DNA of 33,351 nucleotides from Halothiobacillus sp. 35-54-62 (GCA_002281295.1 NCFS01000012.1:1-33351); one strand, 5' to 3'. Shown: positions 18,024 through 27,076, counted from the stretch's first letter. Numbers and translations are program-made. The notes: a model not told the origin generated them from the sequence alone.

Positions 18024-19667
18024 ATGAGTAGTTTAATTCAATCGCCCGCGTGGCAGGCATTAATGGCGCACCGTGAGGCCTTAAAATCAGTGCATCTGGT
18101 GGATTTATTTGCGCAAAATCCCGCTCGGGCGGCGCAATTTTCCAGCAGCGTTGCCGGCTTGTCTGTCGATTACAGCAAGCAGCGGATTACGTTTGAAACG
18201 CTCAATTTGCTGCACAACCTAGCCGGTGCGCAGGGCGTGCTTGCCCGCCGCGATGCCCTGTTTTCGGGTGAAAAAATCAACACCACAGAAGATCGCGCCG
18301 TGCTGCATGTAGCGCTGCGTAATCGCAGCAATCGCCCCATTGGGGTGGATGGGGTGGATGTTATGCCCGAAATTAACGCCGTTTTAACCCAAATGCGCCG
18401 CTTTACCGATTCGGTGCATGAGGGGCGTTGGCTCGGCTATACCGCCGAGCGGATTACCGATGTGGTGAATATCGGCATCGGCGGCTCCGATTTAGGCCCG
18501 CGCATGATGTGCGATGCGTTGGCTTCCCATGCCTTGCCCGGTATGAACGTGCATTTTGTGGCCAATATCGCGCCGAGTGAGATTGCAAACCTGCTTAAAA
18601 CGCTTGATCCGGCACGCACATTATTTGTGGTGGCCTCTAAAACCTTTACCACGCAAGAAACCCTCACCAATGCCCATGCCGCTCGCCGCTGGTTTCTGGA
18701 TGCGGCGGGTGATGAGGCGTTTGTGGCCAAGCATTTTGTTGCCGTTTCCACCAACCACAAGGCTGTTTCTGCCTTTGGGATTGATACCGACAACATGTTT
18801 GGTTTTTGGGATTGGGTGGGGGGGCGATATTCGTTATGGTCGGCGATTGGCCTGCCGATCGCTCTTTATATTGGCATGAATGGCTTTGAGCGGTTGCTCG
18901 AAGGCGCGCACGGCATGGATGAACACTTTCGTACTGCCGCACCAGAAGCTAATTTGCCCCTCATTTTGGGCTTAATTGATGTATGGAATGCCAGTTTTCT
19001 CGGTGCAGGCACGCTGGCCGTTTTACCTTATGGCACCCGCTTAGGGCGCTTACCGGCGTACTTACAGCAAGCCTGCATGGAATCGAATGGCAAATCGGTG
19101 GATCTCGATGGCCACCGGGTCGATTACACCACAGGTCCTGTGGTGTGGGGCGGGGCGGGCACCAATGGCCAGCACGCGTTTTACCAATTATTGCATCAAG
19201 GTACCCAGCTTATTCCATCGGATTTTATTGCCGCCATTCGCACGCACACCCCGCTCGGCGATCAGCAAGCGATGTTGCTCTCCAATCTTTTAGCGCAATC
19301 GCGTGCGTTAATGCTCGGGCGAGATTTAGCGGCGGTGGTGGCAGAAATGCAGGCGGCCGGCCTTGATGAAGCCACCATTGCCCGCGTTTCGCCGCATCGT
19401 GTGTTTTTGGGCAATCAACCCAGCACCACCATTTTATTTCCGCAGATGACGCCCGAGGCTGTGGGCGCCTTGGTTGCGCTTTATGAGCACCGGATTTTTG
19501 TGGCGGGCACCATTTGGCATATCGATTCCTTTGATCAATGGGGCGTTGAATTGGGTAAGCAAATGGCGGGCGAGCTTTTGCCTGCGATTGGCCATGCGCC
19601 CGTGGTGGGCGCCTTTGATGCCTCCACCGAGGCATTACTTCGCACCATCACTCAGCATTGGGTGTGA
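18024..19667 (+). CDS. pgi: glucose-6-phosphate isomerase
   Basis: Pgi interconverts glucose 6-phosphate and fructose 6-phosphate. The 547-residue length is that of the E. coli enzyme. Family signatures include VNIGIGGSDLGPRM near residue 152, VGGRYSLWSAIGLPIAL near 270, MESNGKSVD near 352, and the C-terminal block HIDSFDQWGVELGKQMA near 502. An AGGA site precedes the ATG. With gnd and zwf it links fructose 6-phosphate from the Calvin cycle or glycogen to NADPH production. Confidence 0.97.
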   Translation: MSSLIQSPAWQALMAHREALKSVHLVDLFAQNPARAAQFSSSVAGLSVDYSKQRITFETLNLLHNLAGAQGVLARRDALFSGEKINTTEDRAVLHVALRNRSNRPIGVDGVDVMPEINAVLTQMRRFTDSVHEGRWLGYTAERITDVVNIGIGGSDLGPRMMCDALASHALPGMNVHFVANIAPSEIANLLKTLDPARTLFVVASKTFTTQETLTNAHAARRWFLDAAGDEAFVAKHFVAVSTNHKAVSAFGIDTDNMFGFWDWVGGRYSLWSAIGLPIALYIGMNGFERLLEGAHGMDEHFRTAAPEANLPLILGLIDVWNASFLGAGTLAVLPYGTRLGRLPAYLQQACMESNGKSVDLDGHRVDYTTGPVVWGGAGTNGQHAFYQLLHQGTQLIPSDFIAAIRTHTPLGDQQAMLLSNLLAQSRALMLGRDLAAVVAEMQAAGLDEATIARVSPHRVFLGNQPSTTILFPQMTPEAVGALVALYEHRIFVAGTIWHIDSFDQWGVELGKQMAGELLPAIGHAPVVGAFDASTEALLRTITQHWV

Positions 19668-19671
19668 TTAT

Positions 19672-20397
19672 TTGAACATTTTGTTTATAGATTCCGCCAC
19701 CGAGGCCTGTACGGTGGGGCTTTGGTTTGAAGGTGAAATAATTTCACGCTTTGAGCTGGCACCGCGTGCCCATACCCGCCTGTTGCTGCCCATGGTGCAA
19801 GCGGTGTTCGATGAAGCGGGCATCAATTTAAGCCAGCTTGATTTAATCGCCTTTGGGCGGGGGCCGGGCTCATTTACGGGCGTGCGCATTGCCACCGCCT
19901 GCGCGCAGGGTATCGCTCTGGGCTTGGATATACCCGTGTTGGGGGTATCAACGCTGGCCACCTTGGCGCAAGCGCAAGCATCTGCACAGCGGTTAGCGCA
20001 GCCGAGCGGGGCGAACCTAATTATTCATGCGGCCATTGATGCGCGCATGGGTGAGGTGTACCACGCCGCTTTTGAGCTGAATGCCGATTCGATTGTGCCG
20101 TTAATCGGGGCGGAGCGCGTGTTAACCCCTGCCGCTTTGCTGGCCGAGTGGGCGCAGCATCCCCCCGGGCTTGCCAATAATCAAACCGCGCCGCTGATGG
20201 CCACAGGCTCGGGCTTTGGCCGCTACCCTGAGCTTATTCAAGCCGCGCCTTGGCAAAACGTGTGCGCTGACGCTTTGCCTGATGCGCGTTTTGCGCTCGC
20301 GCTGGCCGCCGCCGCGCCGCAGGCTGCATGGCAAGATCCGGCTGATGCGGTGCCGGTTTACCTGCGCGATAACGTGGCGCAGGTGAAGGCTTCTTAA
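19672..20397 (+). CDS. tsaB: tRNA threonylcarbamoyladenosine biosynthesis protein TsaB
   Basis: TsaB partners TsaD in the complex that puts the t6A modification at position 37 of ANN-decoding tRNAs. The open frame extends back into pgi, but family similarity begins at NILFIDSATEACTVGLW, so TTG at 19672 is the likely start (241 residues), 4 bp after the pgi stop. The signature FGRGPGSFTGVRIATACAQG lies at about residues 61-80. The TTG start and weak ribosome site suggest translation coupled to pgi. Its TAA overlaps the stop of the convergent membrane-protein gene within TTAA. Confidence 0.93.
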   Translation: MNILFIDSATEACTVGLWFEGEIISRFELAPRAHTRLLLPMVQAVFDEAGINLSQLDLIAFGRGPGSFTGVRIATACAQGIALGLDIPVLGVSTLATLAQAQASAQRLAQPSGANLIIHAAIDARMGEVYHAAFELNADSIVPLIGAERVLTPAALLAEWAQHPPGLANNQTAPLMATGSGFGRYPELIQAAPWQNVCADALPDARFALALAAAAPQAAWQDPADAVPVYLRDNVAQVKAS

Positions 20398-21878
20398 CCC
20401 ATTGGGTTTTGGGGCTCTGGGTTTTGGGGCTCTGGGTTTTTAGGTTTTGGGTGCCGGGGTGCAGGCGCGGGTAGCTCATCACCGGGCGGTGCTGGGGGCG
20501 CTGAACCGTGATTGATTTCCAGCGTGAGGGCGCGAAGCTGCGGTTCGATTGACTCTTGTTCAAGGGCAAGCCAATGCTGGGTAATGGGTTGGTAGGCGGC
20601 TATGGGCGCGCGGGGTTCGGCTAAAAAATCTGAGTGCGGCTCAGGGGCTTGGGTCGAGCTCATGTCTTTGGGCGTGCCCCACAACGCGGCGCGTACATCT
20701 GCCACCGAAACCCGCTTGGCCGGTTTGGCGGGCAGCCAGCCGCTATCTTCAGCCGTGCCCTGAGGGTAAATTAATTGCGCGGTTTGAAGGGCGCTAATGG
20801 CTTGATCAAGCAGCAAGGGATCCATCGCGGGCATGCCCGTTAATTGTGTTTTCAGGCTTTGGGTGGAAGGGGGGTTAAGCCCGGCCTCAAAGCGGGCATC
20901 AACGAGCGAGAGCGCCTCTAATGCGGCAATCATTAATTGATGATGCGCGTTAATCGGCGTGTGGCCCATGGCTTGAAGTTGATCGGTTCTTTGCCACGCA
21001 AACGAGGCACTGGCGCCCACCAACACAATAAGCCAGGCCAATTGCAGCCAAACCATAAATAAAATTAACGAGGCAAAGGCCGAATAAATGGCCGTGTATT
21101 GGGCCGATCCGGCAATCATGACCCCAAACGCCAAGCCCACCCCATTCCACAAAAAAGCCGCCACAATGCCACCAACCAAGGCAGCAGAAAAAGTAACCGA
21201 GGTATTGGGAATGGCCTTATAAATAAAGGTAAATACCGCGATCCACAGCAGCAGCGGGAACAACCAAGTTAGCCCGCCGAGCGATACGCCAAACCCAGTG
21301 TATTGAGTCAAATCCGTAATCAATTGATTCGAGAGCAGGCTGGCCGTTAACCCCATCGCGGCCAGCACCAAAACCGGGCCTACCAGTAACACCGATAAAT
21401 ACATCGAAATACGGGTGGCGAGCTGACGCAAATGGTGCACTTGCCAAATGCCATTAAAAACCGTTTCGATTTTTTGCATTAACGAGATCACGGTATAAAA
21501 CAAAAGCGCAATGCCGAGCGTGCCGAGCACCCCCACTTTTATATTGCTGACAAAGCCGGTAATTTGCTCGGTGAGCTCGGGCGCAGAATGACCCAAAGGC
21601 GCCAGCAGCGTGGCTAAGAAGGGCTCAATAACTTGATCTGAACCAAACGCTTTTAATACCGAAAAGCTCACCGCTAGCAGCGGGACAAGCGAAAGCAAGG
21701 TGATGTACGATAGCCCTAAGGCACTTTGTTGCAAATTACCCTTAAACACTTCTCGCGCAACATGCAGCACGGCGCGGCTGATGCGTTGAGAGATTTTCCA
21801 ATGGCGTGCTTGGGGTTTGCCGAGCCAAATCCAGTGATTGGCACGATGCACCGGAGAAAAAAGTGATTTTTTTTGCAT
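20394..21878 (-). CDS. YihY/BrkB-family inner membrane protein
   Basis: The protein belongs to the YihY/BrkB family (formerly called ribonuclease BN), whose role is not well established. A conserved block near the N-terminus (ALGLSYITLLSLVPLLAV) starts a series of about six membrane segments, including VGVLGTLGIALLFYTVI and SAQYTAIYSAFASLILFMVW. A soluble C-terminal region of about 190 residues follows and may be a winged-helix-like domain. I chose ATG 21878 (494 residues, MQKKSLFSP). The frame is open to ATG 21959, but that extension is not family-like and would reach within 30 bp of thiD. The last residues are Pro/Asn-rich and encoded by 15-bp repeats. Confidence 0.88.
   Translation of the reverse strand: MQKKSLFSPVHRANHWIWLGKPQARHWKISQRISRAVLHVAREVFKGNLQQSALGLSYITLLSLVPLLAVSFSVLKAFGSDQVIEPFLATLLAPLGHSAPELTEQITGFVSNIKVGVLGTLGIALLFYTVISLMQKIETVFNGIWQVHHLRQLATRISMYLSVLLVGPVLVLAAMGLTASLLSNQLITDLTQYTGFGVSLGGLTWLFPLLLWIAVFTFIYKAIPNTSVTFSAALVGGIVAAFLWNGVGLAFGVMIAGSAQYTAIYSAFASLILFMVWLQLAWLIVLVGASASFAWQRTDQLQAMGHTPINAHHQLMIAALEALSLVDARFEAGLNPPSTQSLKTQLTGMPAMDPLLLDQAISALQTAQLIYPQGTAEDSGWLPAKPAKRVSVADVRAALWGTPKDMSSTQAPEPHSDFLAEPRAPIAAYQPITQHWLALEQESIEPQLRALTLEINHGSAPPAPPGDELPAPAPRHPKPKNPEPQNPEPQNPMG
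20398..20452. repeat. 15-bp repeat coding a Pro-rich tail
   Basis: The + strand shows GGGTTTTGGGGCTCT twice in tandem, followed by a diverged copy (GGGTTTTTAGGTTTT). On the minus strand this encodes a repeated PEPQN-type tail at the end of the YihY-like protein. The repeats begin directly at the shared stop, so the protein's length is probably variable between strains. Confidence 0.6.
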
Positions 21879-21989
21879 AACGTAGCCAACACATCGTAAT
21901 AATAAATAGAGCGTTGACGGTACCCCATATCCCCGTGTTTTGCAGTACCCTAATCGCATCCGTTTTAATTAATGAACAACCCAAGGTGA

Positions 21990-22850
21990 ATGATGAGTAA
22001 CTCCGAAATCAATGTGCCGGTCGTGCTGGTGTTCTCCGGGCATGATCCCAGTGGCGGCGCGGGCGTTCAGGCGGATATTGAAGCCATTATCAGCCAAGGC
22101 GTGCACCCGGCTACCGTGATTACCGCACTAACCGTGCAAGATACCGTTAACGTAAAACGGTTTGTGCCGACCGACCCCAGCCTTGTGATTGAGCAAGCCC
22201 GCGCCGTGCTGGAAGATATGCCCGTTACCTGCATTAAAATTGGCATGATTGGCAGCGTGGCACTGGTTGAGGTTATTCACAGCATTTTAAAAGATTACCC
22301 CGATATTCCCGTGGTGCTGGATCCCGTGCTCATAGCGGGCGGTGGTGGCGTGCTCGCCGATGAGGCGATTGCCAAAGCCATGCTGAATTTATTGGTGCCC
22401 TTGGCGACCATCTTAACGCCCAACGCCTATGAGGCACGGGCGCTGGTAGAGCTCGCTGGCGCCCAAGGCGACACGCTTGAAGAACGCGGCGCGGCCTTGC
22501 TCGCCCTGGGGTCAGCTTATGTGCTGCTTAAAGGCGGCGATGAGCCAGGTGTTGAGGTGGAAAACTGGTTATTCCACGGGCACACCGCCCCCCGCCGGTT
22601 TGCCTACGAGCGCTTGCCGGGTGAGTTTCATGGCTCTGGCTGCACCTTGGCTTCCGCTATGGCCGGTTTAATTGCCCAAGCTTCAGATGCCGATTACGTT
22701 AATGCCATTCATGAAGCGCAGGAATATACCGGCCACACCTTATTCCATGCCGCGCAAATTGGTAAAGGCCAATGGATACCGCATAGGCTCTTTTGGGCCG
22801 ATTCCGAAGAAGAGGGCGAAGATAGCGCCCCCGTGCCACGGATACACTAA
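21990..22850 (+). CDS. thiD: hydroxymethylpyrimidine/phosphomethylpyrimidine kinase
   Basis: ThiD phosphorylates the pyrimidine half of thiamine twice. The 286-residue protein has SGHDPSGGAGVQADIEA (16-32) at the substrate site, CIKIGMIG, VVLDPVL, LTPNAYEARAL, and the C-terminal anion-hole block FHGSGCTLASAMAG of the ribokinase superfamily. A purine-rich AAGGTGA precedes the doubled ATG (21990 and 21993); the second is better spaced. It overlaps yqcC by one base. The C-terminal acidic tail after residue 270 is not conserved. Confidence 0.94.
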   Translation: MMSNSEINVPVVLVFSGHDPSGGAGVQADIEAIISQGVHPATVITALTVQDTVNVKRFVPTDPSLVIEQARAVLEDMPVTCIKIGMIGSVALVEVIHSILKDYPDIPVVLDPVLIAGGGGVLADEAIAKAMLNLLVPLATILTPNAYEARALVELAGAQGDTLEERGAALLALGSAYVLLKGGDEPGVEVENWLFHGHTAPRRFAYERLPGEFHGSGCTLASAMAGLIAQASDADYVNAIHEAQEYTGHTLFHAAQIGKGQWIPHRLFWADSEEEGEDSAPVPRIH

Positions 22851-23230
22851 TGAGCCCGGTTGACTTGCCAGAGCCCGCCCCAACGCAAGCCAACTTGCTG
22901 GCTTGTTTAACCCAAATTGAAGCAAGTCTTATTGCCGCCAAGCTTGCAACCGAGCAGCCCAGCCCGCAGGCGTTGGCCAGCGTTGAGCCGTTTTGTTTTG
23001 ATACCCTTGAGTTCCATGCGTGGTTGCAATGGGTTTTTTTGCCCCGCATGCGCGAAACAATTGTGCAAAACAACCCCTTGGCGGCACCGTGTTCAATAGC
23101 GCCCTTGGCGGAATATCGATTTGCAGAACTAGCCTCGATGGATACCGCCGAGCTACTCGCCTTAATCACCACCTTTGACACGCTTGCCAACCGTTATTTT
23201 AAATTTGAGCCAGCGCCATCAATTCAATAA
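22850..23230 (+). CDS. yqcC: YqcC-family protein
   Basis: This 126-residue protein matches YqcC of E. coli, a small helical protein of unknown function. The hallmark is FCFDTLEFHAWLQWVFLPRM (about 44-63), followed by a conserved region with IAPLAEYRF. There is no signal peptide or membrane segment. In many gammaproteobacteria yqcC sits beside the pseudouridine synthase gene truC; here it is instead joined to thiD by a one-base ATG/TAA overlap. Confidence 0.88.
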   Translation: MSPVDLPEPAPTQANLLACLTQIEASLIAAKLATEQPSPQALASVEPFCFDTLEFHAWLQWVFLPRMRETIVQNNPLAAPCSIAPLAEYRFAELASMDTAELLALITTFDTLANRYFKFEPAPSIQ

Positions 23231-23256
23231 GCCCGCCTGATGACAAGGAGCCTCGC

Positions 23257-24444
23257 ATGAGCCGACAAGAAGACCCCAACTGGCAGCCCAAAACCCGAGC
23301 TATTCGCGTGGGGCACCACCCCACCAATGAAGGCGAGCACAGCGAGCCGATATTCACCACCTCAAGCTTTGTGTTTGACTCGGCCGAGCACGCTGCCGCC
23401 CGCTTTTCGGGTACAGAGCCGGGTAATATTTACGCCCGCTTTACCAACCCCACCACCAAAGTGTTTGAAGATCGTCTCGCTGCACTCGAAGGGGGCGAGG
23501 CCTGCGTGGCCACGGGTTCCGGCATGGCGGCTATTTTAAGCGCCTTCATGGCCTTGTGTTCAGCGGGAGATGAGGTCGTCGTGGCGCGGCAAGTGTTTGG
23601 CACCACCAGCGTGTTATTCAACAAATATCTGGCTAAATTTGGCTTAAAAGTCACTTGGGTCGATTTAACCGATTGGGCGCAATGGGAAGCGGCCATCACC
23701 GATTTAACGCGCTGGGTGTTTGTCGAAAGCCCATCAAACCCCCTGTGCGAAGTGGTAGATATTGCGCGGCTGGCCGATTTGGCTCACGCCCACGGGGCGG
23801 GCTTAATTGTGGATAACTGCTTTTGCACCCCCATTTTGCAGCAGCCCTTAGCCTTAGGCGCCGATATTGTGATTCATTCCGCCACCAAATATCTTGATGG
23901 CCAAGGGCGGGCGATTGGCGGCGCCGTGGTGGGCAATAAAACCCAGGTGGGCGAGGAAGTGCGCGGGTTTCTTCGCACCTGCGGGCCTACCATGGCGCCC
24001 TTTAATGCGTGGATATTCGCCAAAGGGCTCGAAACGCTGGCATTGCGTATGCAGGCGCATTGCGATCATGCGACCCAAGTAGCGCAATTTTTAGTGAACC
24101 ACCCGCAAGTCACCCAGGTGAATTTCCCGGGGTTAGCCAGCCACCCGCAGGCCGAACTTATTGCCAAACAGCAATCGGGGCCCGGCGCCATCGTGTCGTT
24201 TGAAGTGCGGGGCGGCAAGGCGGCCGCTTGGCGCATTATTAACGCCACACAAATGATTTCCATTACCGCCAATTTAGGCGATGCCAAAACCACCATCACC
24301 CATCCAGCCACCACGACCCACGGCAGGCTAACCCCTCAGCAGCGCGCGGATGCGGGCATCAGTGATGGCTTAATTCGCCTGGCGATCGGGCTTGAAGACC
24401 CGATTGATATTATTCGGGATTTGCAGCGCGGGTTAGATGCCTAG
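23257..24444 (+). CDS. metZ: O-succinylhomoserine sulfhydrylase
   Basis: MetZ uses sulfide directly to turn O-succinylhomoserine into homocysteine for methionine synthesis. The 395-residue enzyme is of the Cys/Met-metabolism PLP family. Tyr/Arg of the phosphate-binding YARFTNPT lie near 69-76, and the PLP-binding lysine is Lys211 in HSATKYLDGQGR. TRAIRVGHHPTNEGEHSEPI near the start and GLIRLAIGLED near the end fit MetZ rather than MetB. CAAGGAG lies before the ATG. Direct sulfhydrylation suits a sulfide-rich cell, and the SOR at 27282 is one internal sulfide source. Confidence 0.92.
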   Translation: MSRQEDPNWQPKTRAIRVGHHPTNEGEHSEPIFTTSSFVFDSAEHAAARFSGTEPGNIYARFTNPTTKVFEDRLAALEGGEACVATGSGMAAILSAFMALCSAGDEVVVARQVFGTTSVLFNKYLAKFGLKVTWVDLTDWAQWEAAITDLTRWVFVESPSNPLCEVVDIARLADLAHAHGAGLIVDNCFCTPILQQPLALGADIVIHSATKYLDGQGRAIGGAVVGNKTQVGEEVRGFLRTCGPTMAPFNAWIFAKGLETLALRMQAHCDHATQVAQFLVNHPQVTQVNFPGLASHPQAELIAKQQSGPGAIVSFEVRGGKAAAWRIINATQMISITANLGDAKTTITHPATTTHGRLTPQQRADAGISDGLIRLAIGLEDPIDIIRDLQRGLDA

Positions 24445-24479
24445 TTTTTCAACACGTTAGTGATAGGAGTTAATGCTTT

Positions 24480-24866
24480 ATGCGCATTTTGCACACTATG
24501 TTAAGGGTTCGCGATTTGAACGCCTCGATTACGTTTTATACCCAAGTGCTGGGCATGAAATTACTTCGCCAAAAAGACTACCCCGCCGGTGAGTTCACCT
24601 TAGCGTTTGTGGGCTACGGCGATGAAAGCGATCACACCGTGCTGGAATTAACCCATAACTGGGGCGATCACAGCTATGAGATCGGCACCGGCTATGGCCA
24701 TATCGCGCTTGAAGTACCCGATGTGTATGAAGCCACCATAGCCATCAAAGCGCAAGGCGGCAAAATTCTGCGCGAGGCGGGCCCTATGAATGCCGGCACC
24801 ACCGTGATTGCCTTTGTGGCCGACCCCGATGGCTATGCTATTGAGTTAATTGGCGCAAAGCCTTGA
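24480..24866 (+). CDS. gloA: lactoylglutathione lyase (glyoxalase I)
   Basis: GloA isomerises the hemithioacetal of methylglyoxal and glutathione to lactoylglutathione. The 128-residue protein has all four metal ligands at the positions of the E. coli enzyme: His5, Glu56, His74 and Glu122, in [26 protein letters not shown] and YAIELIG. A short N-terminus and lack of the eukaryotic insertions suggest the Ni/Co-type bacterial form. It follows metZ by 35 bp with a TAGGAG site ahead of the ATG. Confidence 0.95.
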   Translation: MRILHTMLRVRDLNASITFYTQVLGMKLLRQKDYPAGEFTLAFVGYGDESDHTVLELTHNWGDHSYEIGTGYGHIALEVPDVYEATIAIKAQGGKILREAGPMNAGTTVIAFVADPDGYAIELIGAKP

Positions 24867-24888
24867 TTGCTTCAGTAAAGCCAAATAG

Positions 24889-24927
24889 CAAGCAGAAAAA
24901 GCCATTTTTTTGAAACTTTTCTGCTTG
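24889..24927 (+). terminator. inverted repeat, possible gloA terminator
   Basis: CAAGCAGAAAA (24889-24899) and TTTTCTGCTTG (24917-24927) are a perfect 11-bp match around a 17-nt spacer that contains a T-run. It lies 22 bp after the gloA stop. No T-run follows the second arm, so the terminator call is tentative. Confidence 0.4.
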
Positions 24928-25060
24928 ACTTCAAAAAACTATGCACAAAGTTGCCCCAGCATTTGCGTTTAAGATTTGCACCTGTTTAAGATCAGCGGCT
25001 TAGCATGCTTTTTAATGTAAGTATTTGTTTTTGATCATTATTTTATGGCGGGCAAGGTGC

Positions 25061-25077
25061 TGGTTAAATTTTAACCA
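25061..25077. repeat. 17-bp palindrome TGGTTAAA-T-TTTAACCA
   Basis: The arms 25061-25068 and 25070-25077 are perfect reverse complements around a single T. The half-sites TGGTT/AACCA recur in the shorter palindrome at 1677-1689 upstream of SQR. A dimeric regulator site is plausible. Confidence 0.4.
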
Positions 25078-25128
25078 AACCCCGTAAACACTTGATTGGG
25101 CAAAGCGCGCAATAAGTTACACCCAAGG

Positions 25129-25151
25129 TTATCCACAGTTTTTGTGTATAA
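25129..25151. promoter_or_regulatory. facing pair of DnaA-box-like sites
   Basis: TTATCCACA (25129-25137) is identical to the strong E. coli DnaA box. TGTGTATAA (25143-25151) is the complement of TTATACACA, another high-affinity form. They face each other across a 5-nt spacer and also form a 10-bp hairpin with one mismatch. I see no dnaA, gyrB or mnmG nearby, so I do not call this the replication origin. Confidence 0.45.
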
Positions 25152-25267
25152 CTGGTTAGGCCGCCGGGTGATGCATTTTTGCCCTTAATTTGAGCCAATG
25201 CCCGGCTGGGTTAAGGCCAGTCTGCATGCATTTCCCAGCCCGCAATTGCATTTTTTTGACGCTTGGC

Positions 25268-25294
25268 TTAAGTTTGCCGCTGCTTGGCCGATAA
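25268..25294 (+). promoter_or_regulatory. sigma-28 (FliA) flagellar-class promoter
   Basis: TTAAGTTT (25268-25275), an 11-bp spacer and GCCGATAA (25287-25294) match the sigma-28 consensus TAAAGTTT-N11-GCCGATAA in all but one base. It lies about 80 bp before the chemoreceptor start at 25373, the usual type of gene under FliA control. It implies the cell has a flagellar regulon. Confidence 0.8.
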
Positions 25295-25372
25295 CCGCTA
25301 AACATAATGGGTTAAGTCGTATCGCAGCCCGCTATTAATAGATTTCATTGCATTGATTATTAGGAAACCACC

Positions 25373-27016
25373 ATGACCATTAAAGCCAAATTATTTCTGC
25401 TCTCAGCTATCTCGATTGTGATGCTGCTTGTGCTCGGGTTTTATGGCCTGTACAACGAGAACAAAGCGCAAGATCGGGCGGAGCAAAATTTTAACCTGCG
25501 AATACAGCCGGCTGAATGGTCGGCCGATTCCATCCGCGACATCAACCGCATTGTGATTCAAGTTCAACTGGCGTTGCAGCACGATCCGCAAGGGGCGTCG
25601 GCGGCACTGCACTTGGATCACCCCATTGATAAACATTTGGATATGGTGGCTCAGGATTTGGTGAAATTACTTGAAGTGAATAAAAAATTGGGGGCAGTTA
25701 ATCACCGTAAGCCCGAAGCGAACCAAATTCGCATCGCTTTGTTGGCGCAAGAGCAAGATTTAATTGATAACGCAGTAAACCCTATTGTTGAAACACTCAA
25801 AGCGGGCAATTTTGATCAAGCACGCAATATATTAATCAAAACCATGGTGCCGGGATTAAACAAATTTGGCGCGTCAGCCACAGCTTACCAAGATATGTTG
25901 TACAAAAATTTATATGAAGAGAACGTGAATTCACGCCAAGATGTCAACCGCGATAACTGGATTTATTTAGGCTTAATGGTGATTTCTATTTCTTTGTTGT
26001 TTGGTATTGCCGTGTGGGTGATCCGCGAGATTGCTAAAGGCTTAAATTCAGCCGATCAAATGGCCATTGCGTTTGCAAAAGGGGAATTTGATCGCCCCGT
26101 GCGCATTGATACCAAAGATGAAATTGCCGATATTCTTATCCATATGGATAAAGCCCGCGATAGCCTGCGCCAAACGCTGAAAGCCATTGGTGGCGCCTCG
26201 GTGCAACTGGCGGCCGCCGCCGAGGAAACCTCGGCTGTATCCGCGCAAACCGATCAAGGGGTTCGCCAGCAACAGCAAGAAACCGAAATGGTGGCCGCCG
26301 CCATGAATGAAATGAGCGCGACCGTGCAGGATATTGCCCGCAATGCCGCCGATGCCTCTAATGCGGCGGGTTTGGCTAATCAGGCGGCCACCAGCGGGCA
26401 AAGCATCGTTAAACGCTCGGTGGCAACCATCCATCAGCTGGCGAGTAATGTGGATGACGTGGCTCGCGCCATTACCTCACTTGAAGGCGAATCCCGCGAG
26501 ATCGGCAAAGTGCTCGATGTGATTCGCGCCATTGCAGAACAAACCAACCTTCTGGCGCTAAATGCCGCCATTGAAGCGGCGCGCGCCGGTGAACACGGGC
26601 GCGGCTTTGCGGTGGTGGCCGAAGAGGTGCGCTCGCTTGCCTCCCGCACGCAGGGCTCTACCGAAGAAATTCGCCAAATGATCGAACGGCTACAAAGCGG
26701 TTCGGGTGCGGCGGTAACCGCCATGCAGCAGGGTAAAAATCAGGTGGAAATGAGTATTTCTGCCATGAGTGAAACCGAGCACTCGCTGCAAGCCATTACG
26801 CAATCGGTGCAAACCATCAATGATTTGAACTTCCAAATTGCCAGTGCCGCCGAGGAACAAAGCGCGGTAACCGAGGAGATGAATCGCAATGTGCAAAAAA
26901 TTTCACAAATTAGCGATCAATCCGCCGAAGGCGCAGGCCAAACCCGCATCGCCTCAGAGGAGCTCGCGCGCTTAGCGGAAGGCTTGCAGGCTAAAATTAA
27001 TCAGTTCCGCCTGTAG
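25373..27016 (+). CDS. methyl-accepting chemotaxis protein
   Basis: This 547-residue chemoreceptor has a short cytoplasmic N-terminus, a first membrane helix at about 9-27, a mostly helical periplasmic domain to about 195 (four-helix-bundle type), a second membrane helix at about 197-217, a HAMP linker and a long cytoplasmic signalling rod. The hairpin tip, [20 protein letters not shown] (near 389-408), is the CheA/CheW contact region. [12 protein letters not shown] shows a likely methylation helix. There is no CheR-tethering pentapeptide at the end (QFRL). The ligand cannot be read from the sequence. AGGAAA precedes the ATG and a sigma-28 promoter lies upstream. A single-gene transcript is likely, with repeats and a terminator after it. 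Confidence 0.95.
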   Translation: MTIKAKLFLLSAISIVMLLVLGFYGLYNENKAQDRAEQNFNLRIQPAEWSADSIRDINRIVIQVQLALQHDPQGASAALHLDHPIDKHLDMVAQDLVKLLEVNKKLGAVNHRKPEANQIRIALLAQEQDLIDNAVNPIVETLKAGNFDQARNILIKTMVPGLNKFGASATAYQDMLYKNLYEENVNSRQDVNRDNWIYLGLMVISISLLFGIAVWVIREIAKGLNSADQMAIAFAKGEFDRPVRIDTKDEIADILIHMDKARDSLRQTLKAIGGASVQLAAAAEETSAVSAQTDQGVRQQQQETEMVAAAMNEMSATVQDIARNAADASNAAGLANQAATSGQSIVKRSVATIHQLASNVDDVARAITSLEGESREIGKVLDVIRAIAEQTNLLALNAAIEAARAGEHGRGFAVVAEEVRSLASRTQGSTEEIRQMIERLQSGSGAAVTAMQQGKNQVEMSISAMSETEHSLQAITQSVQTINDLNFQIASAAEEQSAVTEEMNRNVQKISQISDQSAEGAGQTRIASEELARLAEGLQAKINQFRL

Positions 27017-27018
27017 TG

Positions 27019-27065
27019 TTTAACGATAGTATTTAACGACAGTATTTAACGACAGTATTTAACGA
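27019..27065. repeat. 13-bp tandem repeat after the chemoreceptor gene
   Basis: The unit TTTAACGACAGTA is present three times in a row (27019-27031 with one base changed, 27032-27044, 27045-27057) followed by a partial fourth copy. It lies between the stop codon and the terminator. It looks like simple slippage expansion. Confidence 0.85.
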
Positions 27066-27076
27066 ATTTATTCAAC

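Larger units (their letters stand above)
24867..25372. other. 506-bp intergenic region before the chemoreceptor gene
   Basis: No gene is visible here. Left to right it holds a possible gloA terminator (24889-24927), a one-mismatch DnaA-like box CTATGCACA (24939-24947), a perfect palindrome (25061-25077), a facing pair of DnaA-like boxes (25129-25151), and a sigma-28 promoter (25268-25294). The rest shows no clear structure. Confidence 0.7.

Noticed and set aside
19474-19671. Upstream extension of tsaB inside pgi
   Set aside because: The added residues are out-of-frame pgi sequence; TsaB homology starts at the TTG at 19672.
25129-25151. Replication origin
   Set aside because: Only two good DnaA boxes, no AT-rich unwinding repeats, and no dnaA, gyrB, mnmG or similar neighbour genes.
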